From Altericroceibacterium xinjiangense (GTDB taxonomy: Bacteria; Pseudomonadota; Alphaproteobacteria; Sphingomonadales; Sphingomonadaceae): a stretch of 32,072 nt of DNA. The DNA lies in assembly GCF_003958635.1 (NCBI RefSeq), contig NZ_RSEK01000017.1, positions 1 through 32,072 of the forward strand, written 5' to 3'. Numbering within the stretch: position 1 is the stretch's first letter; each line of letters starts with the position of its first letter. Below are positions 7,944 to 14,772 of this stretch, one piece after another. A model generated the notes under the pieces. It did not search any database, had not been told where the DNA came from, and was given only the letters and a program-made list of their open reading frames with translations. Position numbers and translations under genes: made by a program.

Positions 7944-8966
7944 TCATTTCCTTTTTCCAGGCGGGTCGGCGCGGGTCTTCCGGTCTGCCAGACTGCCGGT
8001 GTTGAGGGTGTCTTCCGCGGTGAGCTTGCGCCACCGCTCAAGTCGCTCGGGCGCCAGCGTCCCTTCTTCGATTGCGGACTGAATCGCGCATCCGGGCTCC
8101 GTCGCATGGGCGCAATTCGTGAATCGGCATTCGAGCGTCAAGTCGACGATGTCGTCGAACACCTCGGCCAGGCCGGAGGCGGCGTCCGATAGCTGGAACT
8201 CCCGCATGCCCGGCGTGTCCAGCAGCCAGCCGCCATGGTCCAGCCGGTGCATTTCGCGCACGGTGGTCGTGTGGCGCCCCTTCCCGTCCTGCTCGCGAAC
8301 CGCTTGCGTGGCGATGCTATCCGATCCGCGCAACGTGTTGACCAGCGTCGATTTGCCCACCCCGGACGATCCCAGCAGGGCGACGGTCTCACCCCTGCCG
8401 CAAAGGGCCGCAAGCCGGGCGACACTTTGCGGATCGCGCGCGTTGACGAGCTCGACCTGCAAGTCCGGCTGCAATCCGCACGCGGCTTCGCGGAATCGCT
8501 CCGGTGTGTCGGTCAGGTCGATCTTGGTGAGAACGACGACAGGCCTCACGCCGACTTCCCGCGCCAGCACCAGATAGCGTTCCAGGCGCGGAACGTTGAA
8601 GTCCTGATTGCAGGACGTGACGATGAACAGCGTATCGACATTCGCCGCCACCAGCTGGAGCCTGCGATCACCGCCGGGTGCCCGCCGCTTGAACACGCTC
8701 GCCCGGTCCAGAATGCGCTGCGGTTCGAGGCTCTGCGGGTCGATAAGCAGCCAGTCACCGACTGTCGGGCGATCTTCCTCCCCCTGAGAGCTGGGCAAGT
8801 GTGATGAAATCGAGCGTTCCAGCCCTTCGCCCGCCACCGCAAGCTTGCCGCGATGGACGGCCATCACCCGAACGGGCAAACTCTCTTCCTGCTCATCGCT
8901 GGACAGCTGCGTGCTGAAAAACGGTCTCCAGCCGAGGTCGGGAAGATTGGGATCGAGTACTTCCAT
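7944..8966 (-). CDS. rsgA: Small ribosomal subunit-dependent GTPase RsgA
   Basis: The 340-residue protein has an N-terminal OB-fold (about 30-105) and a circularly permuted GTPase: G4 (VVLTKIDL, near 140) precedes G1 (GSSGVGKST, 199-207) and G3 (DTPG). A C-terminal zinc site C-x4-C-x-H-x5-C is visible in ECRFTNCAHATEPGCA. RsgA hydrolyses GTP on the 30S subunit and assists late maturation near the decoding centre. Start at ATG 8966, where MEVLDPNLPDLGW begins. The frame stays open for another 300 codons upstream, but that stretch has no RsgA character and crosses the divergent rluE region. First gene of a minus-strand set with the 58-residue ORF, trhO and GST. Confidence 0.93.
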   Translation of the reverse strand: MEVLDPNLPDLGWRPFFSTQLSSDEQEESLPVRVMAVHRGKLAVAGEGLERSISSHLPSSQGEEDRPTVGDWLLIDPQSLEPQRILDRASVFKRRAPGGDRRLQLVAANVDTLFIVTSCNQDFNVPRLERYLVLAREVGVRPVVVLTKIDLTDTPERFREAACGLQPDLQVELVNARDPQSVARLAALCGRGETVALLGSSGVGKSTLVNTLRGSDSIATQAVREQDGKGRHTTTVREMHRLDHGGWLLDTPGMREFQLSDAASGLAEVFDDIVDLTLECRFTNCAHATEPGCAIQSAIEEGTLAPERLERWRKLTAEDTLNTGSLADRKTRADPPGKRK

Positions 8967-8998
8967 GGCGTTCCGGCAGTAGGCTTTCCTGGCTTGAC

Positions 8999-9037
8999 CC
9001 CCGGCCTGCGGGGATGGAAGGTACCCCAGGAGTGGGG
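8999..9037. other. Two small tandem hairpins in the rsgA upstream region
   Basis: CCCCG-(GCCTG)-CGGGG at 8999-9013 and CCCCA-(GGAG)-TGGGG at 9024-9037 lie in the interval upstream of rsgA. On the minus strand they fall 33-71 bases before its ATG. They may be part of a structured leader or a bidirectional terminator. There is no T-tract. The rest of 8967-9251 shows nothing I can name. Confidence 0.25.
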
Positions 9038-9251
9038 CAATGAGCGGTGATCCGCGACGCGAGGCCGCGCGGTCCCACAGATCACGAGGTTGTCCATATA
9101 GATCAACCGGCGGCGCGGAACCACGGTATTCGCCAGTGCGTATGCCCGCATCCTGCGCCGCGGTTCGACAGGACAGGGCCAAGAAGCTATCGACAATCGA
9201 AAGAGCCGCTTCAAGTGAGGGTGAGCGAATGGGGCGGGTCGAATATTCCTG

Positions 9252-9440
9252 ATGCGCACGAGGCTGAGCATCTGCGCCAGGAAGATGCGGTTCCGATCGG
9301 CGGAGGAAGCGATTGCCACCGCCGCACGCGCCGATCTGCCGCTCAGGGCTTACAAGTGCGACCGGTGCCATCAGTTTCATCTCACCAGCCGGACCAAGGG
9401 AAAGCGAGTGCCGCGGCCCGGCCGCACCACGAGCGAATGA
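9252..9440 (+). CDS. Small Cys/His protein, 62 residues (sphingomonad-type hypothetical)
   Basis: The protein has C8 near the N-terminus (SICARKMRF), a central helix (SAEEAIATAARADLPLRA), then Y-K-C-D-R-C-H-Q-F-H-L-T-S-R-T-K-G. C8, C36, C39 and H43 could make a small zinc-ribbon-like site. I recall this pattern (CDRC..FHLTSRTKG) from short uncharacterised proteins in sphingomonads, but no function is known to me. The upstream ATG at 9252 is kept because the first Cys lies before the internal Met12. The ribosome binding site is poor. The gene ends 21 bases before rluE on the same strand and may be co-transcribed with it. Confidence 0.65.
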   Translation: MRTRLSICARKMRFRSAEEAIATAARADLPLRAYKCDRCHQFHLTSRTKGKRVPRPGRTTSE

Positions 9441-9461
9441 GGAATTAGGGAGCATGCCGGC

Positions 9462-10019
9462 ATGGCGCGGCTGATCGTGTTCAACAAGCCTTTCGGGGTG
9501 CTGTCGCAATTTACGGATCGAGGCTCCGCATCCGCGCGCGCGACGCTGTCGGACTACATTGCCGTGCCCGGCGTCTATCCGGCCGGACGGCTGGATCGCG
9601 ATAGCGAGGGCCTGCTTCTGCTGTGCGATGACGGGCGCCTGCAGGCGCAGATCGCGGATCCGCGCTTCAAGATGCCCAAGACCTATCTCGTGCAGGTTGA
9701 GGGAGAACCGGAAGAAACGGATCTCGACCGGTTGAGAGAAGGCGTCCGCCTGAAGGATGGCCCGACCCGCCCGGCAAAGGTTGAACGCATCCCGGCGCCG
9801 GACCTCTGGCCGCGCGACCCGCCGATACGGGTTCGGAAAAGCGTCCCGGACAGCTGGCTTCGGATCACCATCCGCGAAGGCCGGAACCGGCAAGTACGCC
9901 GGATGACGGCAGCGGTCGGGCATCCGACGCTCAGGCTGGTGCGCTGGTCTATCGGAGACTGGACTATCGCGGGACTTCCACCGGGAGAATGGCGGGACGA
10001 TGCCTCCCGGCCAGGATGA
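9462..10019 (+). CDS. rluE: RluE-type 23S rRNA pseudouridine synthase
   Basis: The 185-residue protein has the RsuA/RluB/E/F family core: [12 protein letters not shown] at the N-terminus, the catalytic loop [10 protein letters not shown] with D45 as nucleophile, KTYLVQVEG, and the late motif [25 protein letters not shown]. It lacks the N-terminal S4 domain of RsuA/RluB/RluF, as RluE does. E. coli RluE makes pseudouridine 2457 in the peptidyl-transferase region of 23S rRNA; the same site is inferred here. GGGAG lies 9 bases before the ATG; the earlier ATG at 9454 is out of frame. The gene is convergent with roxA across 21 bases. Confidence 0.9.
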   Translation: MARLIVFNKPFGVLSQFTDRGSASARATLSDYIAVPGVYPAGRLDRDSEGLLLLCDDGRLQAQIADPRFKMPKTYLVQVEGEPEETDLDRLREGVRLKDGPTRPAKVERIPAPDLWPRDPPIRVRKSVPDSWLRITIREGRNRQVRRMTAAVGHPTLRLVRWSIGDWTIAGLPPGEWRDDASRPG

Positions 10020-10040
10020 ACCTGCCCGCCTGGCGAAGTT

Positions 10041-11201
10041 TCAACCCTCTTGCTCCTCCAGGTCGAAAGCCAGGCTACCCTGATTGAACAGCTCCACGAT
10101 CAGGTCCACCATCGCTTGCGAACCCGTGCAATCCGGACTGACAACGAACCGGCTTTCCGCACACAGCCGCTCAGCGAACGCAGCAACGTCACCGGCGCAC
10201 GGAAAGCACCGGCCATCCACGAACAAGAGCACGGAGGATTGCGTTTGCCGGACGAACGCAACCCGGCTTGCCGGGTTACGGATCAGCGGAACGTTTCCGG
10301 AGAGGCAGAGATAGACATCCTCCGCGCCGGCCGGCTCTTCTGGCCGCCAATCGGTCTCGGGGCTTTTGGGCGCGGTCGTATATCGCCCGAACCAGCGCAT
10401 GAACGCGCCGGAATCCAGCACCCTCTCCGCAATCATTCCTTGCAGCTCCCTCAGGGCTGCGGGGGAAATCTCGCCGGGGTTTTCGGGCGCTGACAAGTCC
10501 GGATCAGCGTACCGGTCGTCGTCGCCGAGTTCGCCGCACAGGTTCTCTGCCCAGTTCCCGATTAGCTCTCCGCGCGACGGCGCGCGGAAGCCGATCGAGT
10601 ACGTCATGCAATCATTACCGACAGCTATGCCGTTGTGCGCATAGCGCGGGGGGACATACAGGATGTCGCCAGGTTCCAGAATCCATTCATCCGTGGGCTG
10701 GAAGTTGGCGAGCAGTCGCAAGTCCCCGTGGGGCAGCAACTCGGCGTCGTCGCCGCACAGTCCGCCCAGTTGCCAACGGCGCTTGCCCAGACCCTGAACC
10801 AGAAACACATCGTACTGGTCGAAATGCGGACCTACCCCGCCTCCGTCGACGGCATAACTCACCATCACGTCCTCGACCCGCCAGTTCGGGATAAAGCGAA
10901 AGGACTCCAGAAGCGCGGCGACGGCCGGAACGTGGTGATCGACGGCTTGCACCAGCAGCGTCCATGGCTCCCGCCCCAACTGACTGAAGCGGCCAGTCGG
11001 CAAAGGTCCGTGCTCGAGTTCCCACTGTGCGTTGGGTTGGGTGACGAGGCGGGACTCGACGTCATCCTCGCAGGCGAGGCCCGCCAGTTCATCGGGTTCG
11101 AGCGGATTGCTCCACTCCTTCCAGGGATTCCTGATCAACAGCGGCTTCTTCTGCCAGTATCCGCGCAGGAACTCCGCGATGTCGAATTCACACATTTGCA
11201 T
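10041..11201 (-). CDS. roxA: Ribosomal oxygenase RoxA-like cupin (50S protein L16 arginine 3-hydroxylase)
   Basis: The 386-residue JmjC-type cupin has the opening FLRGYWQKKPLLIRN typical of the YcfD/RoxA group. The Fe(II) triad reads H126, D128 (GPHFDQYDVFLVQG) and H189 (PRYAHNGIAV). A C-terminal winged-helix-like region ends in LAFDLEEQEG. E. coli RoxA uses O2 and 2-oxoglutarate to hydroxylate an arginine of ribosomal protein L16. Length is close to the E. coli protein (373). Start at ATG 11201 (AAGGA lies 11 bases upstream); the ATG at 11195 is also possible. An ORF with a strong ribosome binding site starts upstream at 11443 and overlaps the first 67 bases. Confidence 0.87.
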   Translation of the reverse strand: MQMCEFDIAEFLRGYWQKKPLLIRNPWKEWSNPLEPDELAGLACEDDVESRLVTQPNAQWELEHGPLPTGRFSQLGREPWTLLVQAVDHHVPAVAALLESFRFIPNWRVEDVMVSYAVDGGGVGPHFDQYDVFLVQGLGKRRWQLGGLCGDDAELLPHGDLRLLANFQPTDEWILEPGDILYVPPRYAHNGIAVGNDCMTYSIGFRAPSRGELIGNWAENLCGELGDDDRYADPDLSAPENPGEISPAALRELQGMIAERVLDSGAFMRWFGRYTTAPKSPETDWRPEEPAGAEDVYLCLSGNVPLIRNPASRVAFVRQTQSSVLLFVDGRCFPCAGDVAAFAERLCAESRFVVSPDCTGSQAMVDLIVELFNQGSLAFDLEEQEG

Positions 11202-11443
11202 CGCAATCGGCGTCCTTTGTGCTCCACCGTATCCAGCAGGTCCATCGTCCCGGAAGCCTCGTGAGTGGCCGAATCCGCCTGCTCCGCGTCAGCCCCCTGT
11301 GGCTCAGATCCCGGCTTGTAGCTCAAGTCTGCGCTGGTGTCGTCCAGGTCTGCATCCGAGAAACTGAAGATCACCCGTTCCCTGCTCGCGCGGGCGCAAC
11401 CGCGCCGGCTCCTTCTGCTCAGCACCGTGATCAAGTAAAACAT
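11135..11443 (-). CDS. Possible small protein (102 residues) overlapping the roxA start
   Basis: A minus-strand ATG at 11443 has GGAGG six bases upstream (11450-11454), one of the best ribosome binding sites in the window. The translation starts MFYLITVLSRRSRRG, continues with an acidic, low-hydrophobicity middle (FSDADLDDTSADLSYKPGSE, ATHEASGTMDLLDTVEHKG) and a Cys/Ser/Arg-rich tail where the frame crosses roxA. No family is recognised. It may be a leader-type gene translationally coupled to roxA, or its true 3' end may have been shifted. The stretch 11202-11535 otherwise holds only a TATAAT-like promoter for the chemoreceptor. Confidence 0.35.
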   Translation of the reverse strand: MFYLITVLSRRSRRGCARASRERVIFSFSDADLDDTSADLSYKPGSEPQGADAEQADSATHEASGTMDLLDTVEHKGRRLRCKCVNSTSRSSCADTGRRSRC

Positions 11444-11476
11444 TGCGGACCTCCAACAGGTCGGCACCACCCCCGC

Positions 11477-11482
11477 TATAAT
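11477..11482 (+). promoter_or_regulatory. Possible -10 element for the chemoreceptor gene
   Basis: A consensus TATAAT lies 53 bases before the TTG start of the chemoreceptor. No matching TTGACA-like -35 sits 16-18 bases upstream, so the promoter call is tentative. Confidence 0.3.
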
Positions 11483-11535
11483 GACTGGCGAAGGAATATT
11501 CTTCTGGACGGACACACGAAATCAGCGAGGCTACT

Positions 11536-13692
11536 TTGACAAAAGCGTTTCACCGACTGACGATCGCAGGAAAGCTGTTAACTGCAGTAGGAACGCTTGC
11601 TGCAGCATTGCTGATAGTTGGCTTTGCGATCGTGATTTCCCAAGCCAGTCGGACCGTCTCCAGTCTTTCAGAGGAATCCGCAGTCGCTCAGGCCGATGCG
11701 CTGGCCAATGAGCTTATCGGTGAGTTGAGCATTGTCGATGCTGCAGCCCAGTCGATGGGCGCTTCGCTGACGGCTCTTCATCAGTCAGGACTGCGTGACC
11801 GCGAAACGGCCATGTCGATCCTCAAGCCGGGCGTGAACGCCTCGCCAATCGCAATGGGCAGCTGGTTCTTCGAAGAGCCGCTCGCCTTCGACGGGAGCAC
11901 GGCTCCCGGTCATCGTGCATCGAATTCGGCCGGCAACTTTGTCCCCTACTGGATTCGCCAGAATGGTGAGACAAGGATGGAACCCAATACGGAAGCCGGG
12001 CTCTATTCGGCCAGCTATTACAAGCTTGCTTACGACAGCGGAAAGGCAGCGCTGACAGATCCCTATGCCTACGAGACGGGCGGAAAAGTCATCACCATGA
12101 CTTCTGTTGCCTACCCGGTGATCTCCGGCGGGCGCACGATCGGCGTGGCGGGGATCGACGTCGCTCTCGATGACATTTCCGCCAAGCTTGACGAGATGCG
12201 CCCCTTCGGCACCGGCCGCGTCATGCTGCTGTCCGGTTCAGGCATGTGGGTGGCCCACCCCGATGCGGACCTTCGGATGAAGCCCTATGCAGACGCGGGC
12301 ACCGAAGAGGTACAGCAAGCGCTCACCACCGGCGAAACGCAGCAGGTCACGTTACCGGGTGATGAAGGTGAAATCGTTCGCTTCATCTACCCGATCAACC
12401 TGGAGCGGCTGAACGCCACGTGGGCTGTCGTGATGGACGTACCGGCAGCCGCCCTGACCGCTCCTGCCAACACCCTCGGCTGGCAGCTCGTTCTCATCGG
12501 ATTCCTTGTTCTGTGCGCCGTGATCGCGGCCCTTTTCTGGAGTGTCCGCTCGGTCGTCGGCCGCCCCATGGGCGATCTCAGCTCGGCAGTGGACGGACTT
12601 GCCAAGGGTGTCTCTCATGCCATCCCGCACCTGAACAGGCAGGATGAAATCGGGACCCTCGCCAGAGCCTCCGACGTCTTCCGTCAGGCCGCAGAAGAAC
12701 GGGCACTGGCCGACGCGAAATCCGCAGCGGAGCAGCAGCAGGTCGTGCAAACCGTTTCGCACCACTTGGAAGCGCTGGCCCAAGGCGATCTTACGTCGCC
12801 CATCTCCGCCGATTTCCCGCCGAGCTACCTGGCACTGAAGACAAACTTCAACGAAGCGGTCGCGAACCTGCGGGAGCTCATCGGTTCCGTACTCGACAGC
12901 ACGGCGGCGATCCGGACCGGCTCGGTTGAGATCGCCCAGGCATCCGAGGATCTGGCCCGGCGCACAGAGAGCAATGCGGCCTCCCTTGAAGAAACATCTG
13001 CGGCGATTTCGCAGATCGACGAGCGGCTGAGAGCCTCGGCCGTTTCAGCCGAGCAGACGGTGACGCGTGCAGACGGAGCGATCGAGACCGTGGCCAGCGG
13101 CCGCAGCATCGCGGATGCTGCCGTGCAGGCGATGGAAAGCGTTGCCGAGGGTGCCAAGGGCATCGACAGCGTGATCGAGGGTCTCGACAAGATCGCCTTC
13201 CAGACGCGCGTTCTGGCGATGAACGCTGCTGTGGAAGCCGGTCGCGCCGGTGAAGCCGGACGCGGCTTTGCCGTCGTCGCCGACCTTGTGGGCGCGCTCG
13301 CCATGCGCTCCGAAGAAGAAGCCAAGCGGGCCCGCGAACAATTGACTGCCACCCAGAATGACGTGACCGGCGCGGTGGACGCGGTGCAGAAGGTCGATCA
13401 GGCACTCTCGAACATCTCGGGCGACGTCACCCAGGTTCACGAGTTGCTCGGCCAGATGGCTGCGGACAACATCGCCCAATCATCCGCCATCACCCAGATT
13501 GCCAGCGCGATCGGCAGCATGGATCAGTCTACCCAGCAGAATGCCGCGATGGTCGAAGAGACTTCGGCAGCCGCTCGCAACCTCACCAACGAAGTGCAGG
13601 CGCTCTCGGTGCAGGCCTCACGCTTCCAGGTCGGCACTGGCAGCATGCAGCAAAAGAACCCCCGCACGGAGCCGCTCAAGTCCGTCGCCTGA
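11536..13692 (+). CDS. Methyl-accepting chemotaxis protein with periplasmic dCache sensor
   Basis: The 718-residue inner-membrane receptor has a first transmembrane helix (about 12-35), a periplasmic double-Cache domain (about 40-300; PYWIRQNG, YKLAYDSGKAALTDPYAYE, SVAYPVISGGRTIGVAGIDV), a second helix (about 312-336), HAMP (to about 390) and a long cytoplasmic signalling coiled coil. The hairpin tip is I553-AFQTRVLAMNAAVEAG, then GEAGRGFAVVAD. It should signal to CheA through CheW. At the tip the usual E-V-R after VVAD is L584-V-G586, a variant I associate with sphingomonad receptors. There is no CheR-binding pentapeptide at the C-terminus (ends PLKSVA). Start is TTG at 11536 with GAGG 5 bases upstream. 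dCache domains commonly bind amino acids, but the ligand here is unknown. Confidence 0.9.
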   Translation: MTKAFHRLTIAGKLLTAVGTLAAALLIVGFAIVISQASRTVSSLSEESAVAQADALANELIGELSIVDAAAQSMGASLTALHQSGLRDRETAMSILKPGVNASPIAMGSWFFEEPLAFDGSTAPGHRASNSAGNFVPYWIRQNGETRMEPNTEAGLYSASYYKLAYDSGKAALTDPYAYETGGKVITMTSVAYPVISGGRTIGVAGIDVALDDISAKLDEMRPFGTGRVMLLSGSGMWVAHPDADLRMKPYADAGTEEVQQALTTGETQQVTLPGDEGEIVRFIYPINLERLNATWAVVMDVPAAALTAPANTLGWQLVLIGFLVLCAVIAALFWSVRSVVGRPMGDLSSAVDGLAKGVSHAIPHLNRQDEIGTLARASDVFRQAAEERALADAKSAAEQQQVVQTVSHHLEALAQGDLTSPISADFPPSYLALKTNFNEAVANLRELIGSVLDSTAAIRTGSVEIAQASEDLARRTESNAASLEETSAAISQIDERLRASAVSAEQTVTRADGAIETVASGRSIADAAVQAMESVAEGAKGIDSVIEGLDKIAFQTRVLAMNAAVEAGRAGEAGRGFAVVADLVGALAMRSEEEAKRAREQLTATQNDVTGAVDAVQKVDQALSNISGDVTQVHELLGQMAADNIAQSSAITQIASAIGSMDQSTQQNAAMVEETSAAARNLTNEVQALSVQASRFQVGTGSMQQKNPRTEPLKSVA

Positions 13693-13698
13693 TCGGAA

Positions 13699-13735
13699 TG
13701 GAAGCTGGCCGACCAGCGTCAGCTTCCACTTTTTT
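13699..13735 (+). terminator. Rho-independent terminator after the chemoreceptor gene
   Basis: TGGAAGCTG at 13699-13707 pairs perfectly with CAGCTTCCA at 13720-13728 (9 bp, 12-base loop), and six T follow after one C. It begins 6 bases after the stop codon. Confidence 0.85.
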
Positions 13736-13859
13736 GGATAGCTCGATTACCGCGGACCGGCCGCCGGTCAGCCGCAGCCTGCGGAGGTAATTTCGGGCCC
13801 CGTTCACATGCTTGATCGCGGCGGCCGCTGGCAGGTCCAGGCGATCTGAAGGATCCATC

Positions 13860-14624
13860 ATGGCATTTTGTACCCGCGCTGCCCTGGCTGGCGTAATGCT
13901 CGCAAGTTCTGCCCTCTGCGTGACACCAACGCGCGCTCAAGAAGTACCGAGCGACTTTGAGCTTTCGGCAAATGTCGCGCTTACGACCGACTACCGTTTC
14001 CGCGGAATTTCCTATTCCGGCGGCGAGATCGCCGTTCAGGGCGGTCTGGACGTAACCCACGCGAGCGGGTTCTATGTCGGTACCTGGGCATCCTCGCTCG
14101 ATGAGACCTCGGTCGGCTATGGCAGCACCGAACTTGATCTTTACGCCGGCTATACAGCCGACCTGAGCACCGACCTCTCGATCGAAGCCGGGGCACTTTA
14201 CTACATCTTCTCCGATGCCGGTCCGGGCAAGTTCAACTACTGGGAAACGTTCACGTCGCTAACCGCGAGTGCGGGTCCGGTCGATACGACGCTTGGCGTC
14301 GCCTATTCCTGGGACCAGGATTCGCTCGACTTCGGCAACGACGGAGGCAACGATGACAACTTGTATCTCTACTCGGACCTCACCACCGCCCTGCCCGGCA
14401 CGCCTGTCTCGCTCACTGCGCACCTTGGTTATACAGACGGCGTCCAGTCCTATGATATCGACTCCACATCCTTCGACTGGTCGGTTGTCGCGTTGGTCAC
14501 CGTGATGCCCAAGATCGATCTGGGCATTGCTTATGTTGGCGTGCAGGCGCCCACGAACCGCGACCCGTCCCTTGGCGCGGTAACGGACGACACCGTCGTC
14601 GCGACGATTACGGCCAGCTTCTGA
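13860..14624 (+). CDS. TorF-family putative outer-membrane porin
   Basis: The 254-residue protein has a signal peptide (about 1-26, ALCVTPTRAQ) and then the TorF/Gcw_chp pattern: ELSANVALTTDYRFRGISYS, AVQGGLDVTHASGFYVGTWAS, YGSTELDLYAGYTADL. It continues with alternating beta-strand sequence to the end, V-V-A-T-I-T-A-S-F, with a terminal Phe as in beta-barrels inserted by the BAM complex. It should be an outer-membrane beta-barrel; the transported solute is unknown. AAGGA is 6 bases before the ATG, which fixes the start, although the frame is open further upstream. It follows the chemoreceptor terminator and is probably its own transcription unit. Confidence 0.88.
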   Translation: MAFCTRAALAGVMLASSALCVTPTRAQEVPSDFELSANVALTTDYRFRGISYSGGEIAVQGGLDVTHASGFYVGTWASSLDETSVGYGSTELDLYAGYTADLSTDLSIEAGALYYIFSDAGPGKFNYWETFTSLTASAGPVDTTLGVAYSWDQDSLDFGNDGGNDDNLYLYSDLTTALPGTPVSLTAHLGYTDGVQSYDIDSTSFDWSVVALVTVMPKIDLGIAYVGVQAPTNRDPSLGAVTDDTVVATITASF

Positions 14625-14772
14625 CTGGAAGAAGTCCCGCACGGCATCGCCATGATCGGCCCGCGCTTGCGAACCCCGTTTGCATTGCACCACCTGCCGA
14701 TGAGCGCCTCGTCCGCTCGCCCCTCAGTTGCCGGTTCGCGTCGGTCAACGTTTCGTCACTGGAGCGATACTC

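Noticed and set aside
8967-9923. RsgA frame extended to 659 residues
   Set aside because: The extension crosses the antisense of rluE and a small gene, is low in family features, and RsgA of normal length starts at 8966.
11465-11480. Sigma-54-like -24/-12 element (GGCAC-N5-CCGCT) before the chemoreceptor
   Set aside because: The GG and GC are correctly spaced but the -12 TT is CC, and the site overlaps a simple TATAAT; too weak to call.
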